Part shown: piece after piece, positions 36,263 through 45,356 of the stretch
How the letters are laid out: every line of letters starts with the position of its first letter
Numbering within the stretch: the stretch's first letter is position 1
From: Pollutimonas sp963712655
GTDB taxonomy: Bacteria > Pseudomonadota > Gammaproteobacteria > Burkholderiales > Burkholderiaceae_B
Direction of reading: 5' to 3'
Assembly (NCBI GenBank): GCA_963712655.1
Contig: CAVQIT010000008.1
Location: forward strand, 186,001 to 250,000
DNA: 64,000 nucleotides
The notes under the pieces: model-generated
Databases searched by the model: none
Told to the model about the DNA's origin: nothing
What the model saw: the letters and a program-made list of their open reading frames with translations, nothing else
Position numbers and translations under genes: made by a program

Positions 36263-36706
36263 ATGGCAAGCAAATCAACCGCCGAGAAAAGCCGGACCCA
36301 TCTGCCGACAGAGAAAGAACTGCTGGCAATGCCGGAATCCGACTACATGAACGAAGCCCAGTTGGCTTTCTTCAGGAATCGCCTGAAAGAACTGGAACAG
36401 GAAATTCTGACCAACGCCGGCACCACTACCGAAAACCTGCGCGAAACCCAGTTCGTGCCCGATCCCGCCGATCGCGCCACGATCGAAGAAGAACACGCTC
36501 TGGAACTGCGCACGCGCGACCGCGAGCGCAAACTGCTCAAGAAAGTGCAACAGTCCATCACGCGCATTGATTCCGGCGATTATGGCTGGTGCGAAGAAAC
36601 GGGCGAGCCCATCGGCGTTCCGCGTCTTCTGGCCCGTCCCACGGCAACCTTGTCGCTCGAAGCGCAGGAACGCCGCGAAATGCGCCAGAAGCTGTACGGC
36701 GACTGA
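36263..36706 (+). CDS. dksA: DksA-type RNA polymerase-binding factor with degenerate zinc finger
   Basis: A 147-residue DksA homologue that binds the RNA polymerase secondary channel and works with ppGpp in the stringent response. The coiled-coil tip sequence PDPADRATIEEEHALELRTR keeps the key acidic residues. In the zinc-finger region, YGWCEETGEPIGVPRLLARP then TATLSLEAQE, only one of the four usual cysteines remains, so it should not bind structural zinc. It follows the COG0523 GTPase by 73 bases and has AAAGGA before the ATG. Similar cysteine-poor DksA proteins are known in proteobacteria. Confidence 0.9.
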   Translation: MASKSTAEKSRTHLPTEKELLAMPESDYMNEAQLAFFRNRLKELEQEILTNAGTTTENLRETQFVPDPADRATIEEEHALELRTRDRERKLLKKVQQSITRIDSGDYGWCEETGEPIGVPRLLARPTATLSLEAQERREMRQKLYGD

Positions 36707-36820
36707 AGTCCAGCGGTAGCGCGGTCCCGACTGCCCGCGTCTTGACGATGCCCCCGGACTGAACGTCACAAAAGCTTCGCAATCCGGCAGGGCAGCCAAG
36801 ACGCGGCTCCAGCCATCGCC

Positions 36821-36844
36821 ACGGCAACGGCAACGGCAACGGCA
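36821..36844. repeat. Four copies of the hexamer ACGGCA ahead of hslV
   Basis: A perfect four-unit hexanucleotide repeat in the dksA-hslV gap, about 75 bases before the hslV start. It could vary in copy number; its effect on hslVU expression is unknown. Confidence 0.6.
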
Positions 36845-36918
36845 GCCATTCTCCCTCCCGGGATTTCCTCTTGAACTTTGGGACAATGCCCCCAATTACA
36901 AAATTCAAAGGAAAATCC

Positions 36919-37452
36919 ATGGAACAATTTCACGCCACCACCATTATTTGTGTCCGCCGCGGCGATCAGGTCGCATTGGGCGGCGATGGTCAGGTAACCC
37001 TGGGCAACATCGTTATCAAAGGCACGGCCCGTAAAATACGCCGCCTGTATAACGACAAGATCCTGGCCGGTTTTGCCGGCGCCACGGCCGATGCCTTCAC
37101 GCTGCAAGAACGGTTTGAAGCGAAGCTGGAAAAATATCAAGGCAACCTGATGCGCTCGGCGGTCGAGCTGACCAAGGACTGGCGCACCGATCGCATCCTG
37201 CGCCGCCTGGAAGCCATGCTGATCGTTGCCGATACCGACCATACGCTGGTGCTGACCGGCAACGGCGACGTGCTCGAACCCGAAAACGGCCTGGCCGCCA
37301 TCGGCTCCGGCGGCGCGTATGCGCAATCAGCGGCATTGGCCCTGCTGCAAAACACCGATATGGCGCCGGCCGACATCGTCAAGAAGTCGCTGGAAATCGC
37401 CGGTGATCTGTGTATCTACACGAACCAGAATCACATTATCGAAACACTGTAG
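36919..37452 (+). CDS. hslV: ATP-dependent protease subunit HslV
   Basis: A 177-residue threonine peptidase forming the proteolytic core of the HslUV (ClpQY) complex in the cytoplasm. It starts MEQFHATTIICVRRGDQVAL, so removal of the leader exposes the catalytic Thr of TTIICV. GSGGAYAQSAALALL and the C-terminal NHIIETL are family features. The ATG at 36919 follows CAAAGGAAAATCC. hslU follows by 45 bases. Confidence 0.96.
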   Translation: MEQFHATTIICVRRGDQVALGGDGQVTLGNIVIKGTARKIRRLYNDKILAGFAGATADAFTLQERFEAKLEKYQGNLMRSAVELTKDWRTDRILRRLEAMLIVADTDHTLVLTGNGDVLEPENGLAAIGSGGAYAQSAALALLQNTDMAPADIVKKSLEIAGDLCIYTNQNHIIETL

Positions 37453-37497
37453 TGTCCCGCCCGCGCACTGCCCCCGCATCCAATACATAAGACCATT

Positions 37498-38829
37498 ATG
37501 TCAGCTACCAACATGACTCCCGGAGAAATTGTCTCCGAACTCGACAAAAACATTGTCGGGCAGAATCGCGCCAAGCGCTCCGTGGCCGTTGCCTTGCGCA
37601 ACCGCTGGCGCCGCCAGCAAGTGCCCGAGCCCTTGCGCACCGAAATCGTACCCAAGAACATCCTGATGATAGGGCCCACCGGCGTCGGCAAAACCGAAAT
37701 CGCGCGGCGCCTGGCCAAGCTGGCCCATGCCCCGTTCATCAAGATCGAGGCCACCAAATTCACGGAAGTCGGCTACGTGGGCCGCGATGTCGACACCATT
37801 ATTCGCGACCTGGTGGAAATTTCCGTCAAACAGACACGCGACGTGGAAATACGCCGGGTCAGGACGCAAGCCGAAGACGCCGCCGAAGACCGCATCCTGG
37901 ACGTGCTGGTCGCACCTCCGCGCAATGCCCAGGGCGATCCTGACCGCGAAGAAAACAGCGCGCGCCAGATCTTCCGCAAACGGCTGCGCGAGGGCAAGAT
38001 CGACGACATGCAAATCGAAATCGAAGTGGCCCAACTGGCGCCCCAGATGGAAATCATGGCGCCTCCCGGCATGGAAGAAATGACCGAACAGCTTAAAGGC
38101 ATGTTCGCCGGCCTGGGTCGCGACAAGAAAAAATCGCGCAAAATGTCGGTAAAAGAAGCGTTCAAGCTGCTGACCGAGGAAGAGGCGGGACGCCGCATCA
38201 ACGAAGAAGATCTACGCACGGCGGCAGTGTTCAATGCCGAGCAGAACGGCATCGTATTCCTGGATGAGATCGACAAGATCGCCACCCGCCAGGAACAGCA
38301 AGGCGGCGACGTATCGCGCCAGGGCGTGCAGCGCGACTTGCTGCCGCTGGTGGAAGGCACCACCGTGAACACCAAATACGGTGTCGTGCGCACCGACCAT
38401 ATTCTGTTTATTGCTTCGGGCGCTTTTCACCTGTCGCGGCCATCGGACCTTATTCCCGAACTGCAGGGGCGCTTCCCGATACGGGTCGAACTGGATTCGC
38501 TGACCGCTGAAGATTTCGTGCGTATTCTATGCGATACGGATTCGTCGCTGACCAAGCAATACCGCGCCTTGCTGGCCACCGAAGATGTCACGCTGGACTT
38601 CACCGACGAGGGCATACAGCGCATGGCTCAGTTGGCCTTCGAGGTCAACGAGCGCACTGAAAACATTGGCGCCCGCCGCCTGTATACGGTAATGGAAAAA
38701 TTGCTGGAAGATTTGTCGTTCGATGCATCCGCCAGCAGCGGACTCACCGTTACCATCGACGCGGCCTATGTGAATGACAAGCTCGAAGAGGCCGCCGGCG
38801 ATCAGGACCTTTCCCGCTACGTGCTGTAA
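37498..38829 (+). CDS. hslU: ATPase subunit HslU of the HslUV protease
   Basis: A 443-residue AAA+ unfoldase. It begins with the conserved MTPGEIVSELDKNIVGQNRAK, then Walker A IGPTGVGKTEIARRLA, the pore motif VGYVGRD, the I domain in the middle, Walker B GIVFLDEIDKIA and the C-terminal DLSRYVL that docks into HslV. It is cotranscribed with hslV and ends before the convergent CusF-like gene. Confidence 0.96.
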   Translation: MSATNMTPGEIVSELDKNIVGQNRAKRSVAVALRNRWRRQQVPEPLRTEIVPKNILMIGPTGVGKTEIARRLAKLAHAPFIKIEATKFTEVGYVGRDVDTIIRDLVEISVKQTRDVEIRRVRTQAEDAAEDRILDVLVAPPRNAQGDPDREENSARQIFRKRLREGKIDDMQIEIEVAQLAPQMEIMAPPGMEEMTEQLKGMFAGLGRDKKKSRKMSVKEAFKLLTEEEAGRRINEEDLRTAAVFNAEQNGIVFLDEIDKIATRQEQQGGDVSRQGVQRDLLPLVEGTTVNTKYGVVRTDHILFIASGAFHLSRPSDLIPELQGRFPIRVELDSLTAEDFVRILCDTDSSLTKQYRALLATEDVTLDFTDEGIQRMAQLAFEVNERTENIGARRLYTVMEKLLEDLSFDASASSGLTVTIDAAYVNDKLEEAAGDQDLSRYVL

Positions 38830-38848
38830 ACGCGGCATCCTCCCGGCA

Positions 38849-38880
38849 AGGCCGGCCTGCCCAAAGCGCCGGTCCGGCCT
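38849..38880. terminator. Possible bidirectional hairpin between hslU and the CusF-like gene
   Basis: AGGCCGG and CCGGCCT are perfect arms around an 18-base loop in the short gap between convergent genes. There is no T-run, so support for termination is weak. Confidence 0.35.
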
Positions 38881-39181
38881 ACTTGGAGATTTCGGTCACC
38901 ACATATTGGCCGGCTTCCCGCTTGGCGGTGAACTTGACCTTGTCTCCGGGTTTTATGTCTTTCAACAGCGCGGGAGCTATGTGATAGACCAGCGTCATGG
39001 CAGGCAGGTCCAGGTCGGAAATAGCGCCATGCCTGATGGTTATCTTGCCGGCCGCCGCGTCCACGCGGCGCACTTCGCCCGAAGCCTGGGCTTCCTGCGC
39101 AATGGCATTCACCGAATAGAAAGAGGTCAAGGCCAGCACGGCCGCAAGGGTTTGCAATGGTCGTCGATAGGCCAAAGCCAT
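38879..39181 (-). CDS. CusF-like periplasmic copper-binding protein with altered ligands
   Basis: A 100-residue exported protein with signal peptide ending NAIAQEAQA and a CusF_Ec-type beta-barrel (SGEVRRVDAAAGKITIRH, then KPGDKVKFTA). CusF carries copper or silver to the CusCBA pump. In the metal-site segment HGAISDLDLPAMTLVYHI the His and first Met are kept, but the Trp of WPAMTM is Leu and the second Met is Leu, so copper affinity may be reduced or changed. AGGAG precedes the ATG. No Cus pump genes are nearby. Confidence 0.82.
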   Translation of the reverse strand: MALAYRRPLQTLAAVLALTSFYSVNAIAQEAQASGEVRRVDAAAGKITIRHGAISDLDLPAMTLVYHIAPALLKDIKPGDKVKFTAKREAGQYVVTEISK

Positions 39182-39318
39182 AAGCTAAACTCCTGGTAAA
39201 TTCCAACATGAATTCCGGATCATCCGCCGACACCGGCTTGACGCGCACAGTGCCGCGGCGCCCAGGCCCCGATGACAGCAACCATGCCCGCAGCATAACG
39301 CCAAACCAAGGACCAAGC

Positions 39319-39819
39319 TTGACCGACGCCAAAAAAGATTATCGATTGCGCCCCGCCGTCGCGCAAGACATTCCCCACATACTTGGCCTGATGCGCGAAA
39401 TGGCCGAATTCGAAAAGCTGACGGATATCTTCAAGGCCACCGAAGCCAGCCTGCACACCAGCTTTTTCGGCAATCAACCCGCCGCCAACTGCCTGGTGGC
39501 CCATACGGAAGATAATCCGCAACTGCCCGTCGCCTACATCATGTGGTTTCACAATTATTCCAGCTTCCTGGACAAGCGCGGGCTGTATCTGGAAGACGTT
39601 TATGTCAAGCCGGATCATCGCGGCAAGGGCCTGGGAAAAATGGTGCTCAAGCACTTGGCGAAGCTGGCGGTCGAGCTGGACTGCGGCCGTTTCGAATGGG
39701 TGGTGCTGGACTGGAACCACAACGCCATCGATTTCTACAAACATCTCGGCGCGGACATTTTGCCGGAGTGGCGCATCGCCCGCGTCACCGGCGATGCGCT
39801 GCAACGGCTTGCTCAATAA
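39319..39819 (+). CDS. GNAT-family N-acetyltransferase
   Basis: A 166-residue acetyltransferase of the diamine/thialysine acetyltransferase-like group. It shows YRLRPAVAQDIPHILGLMRE, LYLEDVYVKPDHRGKGLGKM (acetyl-CoA-binding loop) and DWNHNAIDFYKHLGAD. The start is taken as TTG 39319 because AAGGA lies 7 bases upstream; an ATG at 39208 would add 37 residues without a binding site and overlaps the divergent promoter of the CusF-like gene. It is cotranscribed with the adenosyltransferase gene. The acceptor substrate is unknown. Confidence 0.85.
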   Translation: MTDAKKDYRLRPAVAQDIPHILGLMREMAEFEKLTDIFKATEASLHTSFFGNQPAANCLVAHTEDNPQLPVAYIMWFHNYSSFLDKRGLYLEDVYVKPDHRGKGLGKMVLKHLAKLAVELDCGRFEWVVLDWNHNAIDFYKHLGADILPEWRIARVTGDALQRLAQ

Positions 39820-39832
39820 AGGAAATACGCCA

Positions 39833-40372
39833 ATGGCAACGCGCCTCTCGGTAATTACGACCCGCACAGGGGACAACGGCACTACGGGCCTAGGCGATGG
39901 CAGCCGGATCGACAAGGATGCGCCGCGCATTGCGGCGATGGGAGAGGTCGATGAGTTGAACAGCACTATCGGTGTGTTGCGGGCCGAACCTTTGCCGCAT
40001 GCCATCGATATGCTGCTGGGCCGGGTGCAGAATGATCTGTTCGATATGGGGGCCGAGCTATGCATTCCCGGCCATACGGCCATGAATAATGACCATGTGC
40101 TGTATCTGGAAGAGGCGCTGGCCGAGCATAATGCGAAACTGGGCAGGCTGCAGGAATTCATCCTGCCGGGCGGTTCGCGGCCGGCGGCGCTGGCTCATGT
40201 CGCGCGTACCGTGTGCCGCCGCGCCGAACGCAGCGTCGTTGCCCTGAATCGCAGCGCAACGGTGAATGCGCCGCTTATCCAGTACCTGAATCGCTTGTCG
40301 GATTTATGTTTTGTATTGGCCCGCGTGTTGAATGGCGCCGCCGGCAAATCCGATGTGCTGTGGGGCCGTTGA
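39833..40372 (+). CDS. Cob(I)alamin adenosyltransferase, PduO type
   Basis: A 179-residue enzyme that attaches the adenosyl group to cob(I)alamin to make coenzyme B12. The ATP-binding N terminus TTRTGDNGTTGLGDGSRIDK and the FILPGGSRPAALAHVARTVC and CRRAERSVVAL segments are diagnostic. The ATG at 39833 has AAAGGAAA upstream. It lies 13 bases after the GNAT gene and ends convergently with the next gene. Confidence 0.93.
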   Translation: MATRLSVITTRTGDNGTTGLGDGSRIDKDAPRIAAMGEVDELNSTIGVLRAEPLPHAIDMLLGRVQNDLFDMGAELCIPGHTAMNNDHVLYLEEALAEHNAKLGRLQEFILPGGSRPAALAHVARTVCRRAERSVVALNRSATVNAPLIQYLNRLSDLCFVLARVLNGAAGKSDVLWGR

Positions 40373-40381
40373 TCGCCGCCG

Positions 40382-41242
40382 TCAGATCAGGGACCTGACG
40401 AACTCGGCCACGCGCAGGCTCAATTGCGCCAAGTCTCTGTGCAAAACCACGAAATCGGCCGATTTCTCGTAATTGTCCTCGTCCATATACAGCGCGCGAT
40501 TCACCATGATCTGCAGACCGTGGCGATTTTCCTCGGGGCGGCTCAAGCGCTCGATCAACGCCGCCCCCTTGAACGGATCGTTGCGCGCCACCGAGTAGCC
40601 GCGGCCAAGCAGGAAATCCTCGATAATCCCCGTCAATGTCGGATCGCAACTCGTCCCGTCGAGATCGCCCAGAACAACGTCCGCCAACGGCTTGTCCATC
40701 TCGACATCCAACACCTCGCAGATATCGGAAGGCATGGAATGCAGGCTCAAATACCAAACGCCGCCAAAACGCTTGCAAGCCGCGTCGATCTGAGCGCTCA
40801 AGGCCGCACGATAGGGCTGGTAATACGTGCCTATGCGGTTTTCCACCTCCGCCACCCACAGCTTGCGGTCGTATACCTCCTGCCCGCGCACACGGCTCCA
40901 TAGCAGGCCGTGGCCCAGCCGGGAGTTTTCACTTGGATGCAGCGGCGTAGTCCAGGGCTCGGCCAGTATGTTCGGATCGATATCGTCCACTTCGCGATCC
41001 GGATCGATATACATGCGCGGAAAATTCGCCGCCAGTAAAACCGCCCCCACGGAAGGAAGCGACGCCCACAACTCGTGAACGTAGGCATCTTCGCCCGAAC
41101 GCAAAACGGATGCGGGCAGACAACTTAGAAAATCGGCCGGATAAATCGATCCGCTATGCGGCGAATCGCACACCAGCGGAATTGCCGTGCTTGTCGGCAG
41201 GGCCAGCAGATAGGGCTCGAAATCTTCGTCGGCAAATCTCAT
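40382..41242 (-). CDS. N-formylglutamate amidohydrolase-like protein
   Basis: A 286-residue zinc-dependent hydrolase of the N-formylglutamate amidohydrolase (HutG) family. It has LVCDSPHSGSIYPADFL, EDAYVHELW, NFPRMYIDPDREVDDID, WYLSLHSMPS and GDLDGTSCDP, all family positions. HutG releases glutamate and formate in histidine breakdown, but no hut genes are here. It stands divergently next to an amino-acid ABC transporter and amidase cluster, so it may act on a related acylated amino acid. GGAGG precedes the ATG at 41242. Confidence 0.85.
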   Translation of the reverse strand: MRFADEDFEPYLLALPTSTAIPLVCDSPHSGSIYPADFLSCLPASVLRSGEDAYVHELWASLPSVGAVLLAANFPRMYIDPDREVDDIDPNILAEPWTTPLHPSENSRLGHGLLWSRVRGQEVYDRKLWVAEVENRIGTYYQPYRAALSAQIDAACKRFGGVWYLSLHSMPSDICEVLDVEMDKPLADVVLGDLDGTSCDPTLTGIIEDFLLGRGYSVARNDPFKGAALIERLSRPEENRHGLQIMVNRALYMDEDNYEKSADFVVLHRDLAQLSLRVAEFVRSLI

Positions 41243-41509
41243 TTCGCCTCCATAAGGACAGAAATAGGCAAACCGCTTATGCCTGGATACAGGCCGCGGG
41301 GGACGGGCAGCAAGCCGCATTCCTGTCGCCGGAAATCACTGCCCTGCCCCGAATAGCAGCCCGTGGACCCCGGGCAAACCCCGATTGCCATGACAAGTCC
41401 AGCCTGTGCACAATGCGCAGATTGTTCAACAATCTAGCCAGAAAAAAGCCTGGAAACCATCGGTCCCCGGCACAATCCACCTACTCAATTCCCGCTACGG
41501 AGTATCACA

Positions 41510-42370
41510 ATGCATACCCTGCCCTCTTACTTGAAAGTCTCCACTGAAACCCTGCGCCGCGGCACTGTAGCGCTGGCGCTGGGCGTCGCCGCCCTTGCGG
41601 CCTCCCCCGCCGCCACCTCGGCGCCGACGGTGAAAGAAGGCAAATTGACGATAGGCTCCGACCTTACCTATCCGCCTTACGTCTATATGAAAGATGGCAA
41701 GCCGGCGGGTTTCGACGCCGAATTTTCACGCATGCTGGCCGAGCAAATGTCTTTGGAGCCGGTCTTCATGGATACACGCTTTCCCGACCTGATACTGGGC
41801 ATGCGCGCCAATCGCTTCGATATCGTCGCCTCGGCCCTGTATGTAACGCCGGAACGCCACAAGCTGGTGAATTACGTGCCTTACCTTAAAACCGGCTCAT
41901 CGCTGATCGTGCTGTCGGACAGCACGTTCACGCCGGCCACGGAAAACGACCTGTGCGGCAAAAAAATCAGCTCGATCAAAGGCGCTTCCTGGACTCCCAA
42001 GCTGGCCAAGGTATCCGCGCAAGTGTGCGCGCCGGCGGGGAAGCAAGCCATACAAGTCCATGAATACCCCACTTCACCGGAAGCCCTCATGGCGTTGAAA
42101 TCCAAAGCCGCGGACGCCATGATGGAAGATGCCGCCGTGTCGCACGAATTGGCCGCACAGGCCGCCAATGACATCAAAGTCACCTCGAACACGCTGATTT
42201 ATCCCATTGTGATTGGGCTAGGCGTGAACAAAGACGCCACCGAACTGCTGGCCGCGCTGAACACAGCCCTGAAGGCATCGACCGACAACGGCAAATATCC
42301 AGGGCTGCTGAAAAAATACGGCCTCGAGGCGCCGACAGCGGCCGATGTCAATGCCTCGCTGGGAAAATGA
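41510..42370 (+). CDS. Polar amino-acid ABC transporter substrate-binding protein
   Basis: A 286-residue periplasmic receptor (SBP family 3). A signal peptide with a long hydrophobic core (VALALGVAALAASPAATSA) precedes GKLTIGSDLTYPPYVYMKDG, then GFDAEFSRMLAEQM and RFDIVASALYVTPERHK, the family pattern. It is followed by a fused permease-ATPase, so the pair makes a complete importer for an amino acid or similar compound. Confidence 0.92.
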   Translation: MHTLPSYLKVSTETLRRGTVALALGVAALAASPAATSAPTVKEGKLTIGSDLTYPPYVYMKDGKPAGFDAEFSRMLAEQMSLEPVFMDTRFPDLILGMRANRFDIVASALYVTPERHKLVNYVPYLKTGSSLIVLSDSTFTPATENDLCGKKISSIKGASWTPKLAKVSAQVCAPAGKQAIQVHEYPTSPEALMALKSKAADAMMEDAAVSHELAAQAANDIKVTSNTLIYPIVIGLGVNKDATELLAALNTALKASTDNGKYPGLLKKYGLEAPTAADVNASLGK

Positions 42371-42417
42371 ACCCACTGCTTGCGGCCCGATAATCCTGAA
42401 CCGACACTGAGCTATAC

Positions 42418-43959
42418 ATGCATTTTGATTGGACATACACGGCAAGCCTGTTTTGGGACGCCGATTTCTGGCGCGCCTGCTGGGTCGTCGTAAAACTCAG
42501 CGTGCTGGCCTGGGTCATGGGAGTGGTTTTCGGTTTTGCCCTGGCCTTGGCCAAGCAATCGGCGAATCCTGTCATCAGCCGGCTCTCCAGTCTGTATATC
42601 TGGTTCTTCCGCAGCTTGCCCTTGCTGGTCCTGCTGGTTTTTGTGTACAACCTGCCCCAGGTATTTCCCGCGTCCGGCGCATTGCTTTCCGATGCCTTCT
42701 ACGCCGGCCTGGTGGCCCTGGTGCTCAGCGAAACCGCATTTATCGCCGAAATCCACAGGGGCGGCATCCTTTCGGTGCCCAGGGGCCAGATCGAAGCGGG
42801 CAAAGCGCTAGGCATACGCTATGTGGGCATACAGCGCCTGATCGTGATTCCGCAGGCCTTGCGCATTGCCCTGCCCACGCTCAACAACGAATTCATTACC
42901 ATCGCCAAGCTCACCTCGCTGGTCTCGGTGATTTCCCTTGCCGAAATACTGCTGGTGGGCCAGCGCCTTTATACCCAGAATTTTCTGGTCTTCGAGACCA
43001 TGCTGGCGGTTGCGCTGTACTACGTGCTTATCGTCACCGTTTTCGACAAGCTGCTGGGCTGGTTTGAAAAACGCATGGACATAGGCCGCCGCGCGCCGCG
43101 GCCGCTAGCGCTATCGCGCGACGTGCTGGACACCATTCAAAAACATTCCACCGCGCCCGCCATTCCAGCCACGCCCGACGACGGCAAGACCGCCGCCCTG
43201 CAACTCAAAGGCGTGCGCAAAAGCTACGGCGACCAGCAAGTTCTCAAGGGCATAGACCTTACCGTCAATACCGGCGAAGTCATATGCCTGATCGGACCCT
43301 CGGGCTCGGGCAAGACCTCGCTGATACGCACCATCAACGGCCTGGAAACGCTCAATGCCGGCGAGATCCTGCTGCATGGCAAGCCTTTTCTGAAAGCCAC
43401 CAGCAATCAGGCCCCCGCCGCGCCGGGGCAGCGCATACTCGACATAGGCATGGTGTTTCAAAGCTTTAATCTGTTTCCGCACCGCAGTGTGCTGGACAAT
43501 GTGATCATGGCTCCCCTTTATCACGGCCTGGGCGACAAGACCCGCCTGCGCCTGGAAGGGCTGACTCTCCTGGCGAAAGTGGGCATGCTGGACCATGCCC
43601 ACAAGTACCCGCAGCAACTGTCCGGCGGACAGCAACAGCGGGTGGCGATCGCCCGGGCCCTGGCCATGCGGCCTTCCATCATGCTGTTCGACGAACCCAC
43701 CTCGGCGCTGGATCCCGAACTGGTGAGCGAAGTGTTGAAGGTAATGGAAACACTCGTCCAGGAAGGCATGACCATGCTTGTGGTCACGCATGAAATGAAC
43801 TTCGCCTTCAAGGTATCGGACCGCATTCTCTTCATGGAAGAAGGCCGCATTCTGCATAACGCGCCTTCGCGCGACATTCTGGCAAGCATTGATCCGCGCG
43901 TGCAAGACTTTCTGCGCCACGTGAATATTTCCGGCGACAGCGCGAACCCTTCTATTTAA
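42418..43959 (+). CDS. Fused amino-acid ABC transporter permease and ATP-binding protein
   Basis: A 513-residue single polypeptide joining two usually separate parts. Residues about 1-215 are a HisM/GlnP-type permease with EAGKALGIRYVGIQRLIVIP (the EAA motif) and about five hydrophobic helices. After a linker, residues about 258-513 are a GlnQ-type ATPase: Walker A IGPSGSGKTSLIRT, signature QLSGGQQQRVAIARAL, Walker B IMLFDEPTSALDPE. With the upstream receptor it can form an importer from only two genes, the fusion dimerising to supply both membrane and ATPase pairs. Confidence 0.93.
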   Translation: MHFDWTYTASLFWDADFWRACWVVVKLSVLAWVMGVVFGFALALAKQSANPVISRLSSLYIWFFRSLPLLVLLVFVYNLPQVFPASGALLSDAFYAGLVALVLSETAFIAEIHRGGILSVPRGQIEAGKALGIRYVGIQRLIVIPQALRIALPTLNNEFITIAKLTSLVSVISLAEILLVGQRLYTQNFLVFETMLAVALYYVLIVTVFDKLLGWFEKRMDIGRRAPRPLALSRDVLDTIQKHSTAPAIPATPDDGKTAALQLKGVRKSYGDQQVLKGIDLTVNTGEVICLIGPSGSGKTSLIRTINGLETLNAGEILLHGKPFLKATSNQAPAAPGQRILDIGMVFQSFNLFPHRSVLDNVIMAPLYHGLGDKTRLRLEGLTLLAKVGMLDHAHKYPQQLSGGQQQRVAIARALAMRPSIMLFDEPTSALDPELVSEVLKVMETLVQEGMTMLVVTHEMNFAFKVSDRILFMEEGRILHNAPSRDILASIDPRVQDFLRHVNISGDSANPSI

Positions 43960-43967
43960 GCCAGGCC

Positions 43968-45293
43968 ATGTCAACCTCTCCAACACCCTCTGTTCAGCGC
44001 TCCCTGGAATGCTGCCTTGAGCAAAGCCGGCGGCATCCCGCAGCCGCCGCGCTGGCGCTGCTGCGCACGCGCGACGACGCCGCAAAACGCGAAGCCGCGG
44101 CCTGCGACGCCCTGCTGGCCGAAAGCCCCGGCAGTCTGCCGCTGGCCGGCACCGTGCTTACCGTCAAGGCCTGCTTCGATGTCGCCGGCTGGGTCAGCCA
44201 CGCGGGCTCGCGCGTCCTGGCCAACGCCCCCGCCGCCACGCAAGACGCGCCGCTGGTGGCGCGTCTGCGCCGGGCCGGCGCCGTGCTGCGCGCGCAGACC
44301 AATATGACAGAATTCGCTTATGGCGCCCTGGGCCTGAATCCATGGTACGGCACGCCCGTCACGCCGCTGATTCCCGATGAGCCCAGCGTCGCGGGCGGCT
44401 CCAGCTCAGGCGCCGCTGTGGCGACAGCGCTGGGCATGGCGCATTTGGGGCTGGGCTCCGACACCAGCGGATCAGTGCGCATTCCCGCCGCCTTTTGCGG
44501 CATCGCGGGGTTCAAGCCCAGCCGGGGACGCTATAGCGATACCGGCCTGTTGCACCTGTCGCCCAGTTTCGACGTGCCTGGCCTGCTCGCCCAGAGCGCC
44601 GCGCTGTGCCGCAAAGCCGATCATGCAATCGGCGGCGCCAATAAACCGCTTCCCGCCCAGGCGGGCAAATCGCTGCAAGGCATGCGCCTGGCCGTTCCCG
44701 AAACATGGCTATCCCCGCTGCTGGATGACAAGGTGGGCAGCGCATTCGAAGCATGGCTGAAACAACTGGCCGCCGCCGGCGCGCAAATTCAGGTTCACGC
44801 GCTGCCCATGCTGGCCGAGTCGGGGCGCATAGCCGGCGAAGGGGGCGTCATTGCCGCCGAAGCCTATCAATTGCATGCGCGCCGCCTGGGCGAACATCTG
44901 TCGGCTTACGATCCCAGAGTCGGCCCGCGCATGCTGCTGGGCGCCGACGTCAGGGCGCACGATTACGTGTCGGCGCTAAAACGCCTGCGGACGCTGGCCG
45001 CCGAATACAACAGCGCCCTGGAATGGGCGGACGCCGTGCTCACGCCCACGGTGCCCATGTTGCCGCCCAGTCTGGCCAGCCTGCTGGCGGACGACATCTA
45101 TGCCAGCCAGAACCGGCGCGCCTTCCAGCTTACCGAATTCGCCAACCGCCTTGATGCGCCCAGCATCAGCCTTCCGGGGAATCTGCATCAACGACGTCCT
45201 GTGGGCCTGCTGTTGACCGGCAAACGCGGCCAGGACACAGCGCTGTTGGCCATGGCCGAACGCATTGAACGCGCCCTGACGCCGGAAAGTTGA
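43968..45293 (+). CDS. Amidase signature family hydrolase
   Basis: A 441-residue amidase with the Ser-cisSer-Lys triad: Lys in AGTVLTVKACFDVAGW, cis-Ser in VAGGSSSGAAVATALG and the nucleophile Ser in GLGSDTSGSVRIPAAFCGIA. Members hydrolyse amides, ureides or allophanate. It is shorter than full allophanate hydrolase (about 600 residues), lacking that enzyme's C-terminal domain. It starts 8 bases after the transporter fusion and probably acts on the imported compound. Confidence 0.9.
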   Translation: MSTSPTPSVQRSLECCLEQSRRHPAAAALALLRTRDDAAKREAAACDALLAESPGSLPLAGTVLTVKACFDVAGWVSHAGSRVLANAPAATQDAPLVARLRRAGAVLRAQTNMTEFAYGALGLNPWYGTPVTPLIPDEPSVAGGSSSGAAVATALGMAHLGLGSDTSGSVRIPAAFCGIAGFKPSRGRYSDTGLLHLSPSFDVPGLLAQSAALCRKADHAIGGANKPLPAQAGKSLQGMRLAVPETWLSPLLDDKVGSAFEAWLKQLAAAGAQIQVHALPMLAESGRIAGEGGVIAAEAYQLHARRLGEHLSAYDPRVGPRMLLGADVRAHDYVSALKRLRTLAAEYNSALEWADAVLTPTVPMLPPSLASLLADDIYASQNRRAFQLTEFANRLDAPSISLPGNLHQRRPVGLLLTGKRGQDTALLAMAERIERALTPES

Positions 45294-45356
45294 AAACCGG
45301 ATCGCGGCACCTTTTTCACCGACCTCTAACACTTATCTTTTATCGCAAGGTTGCAT

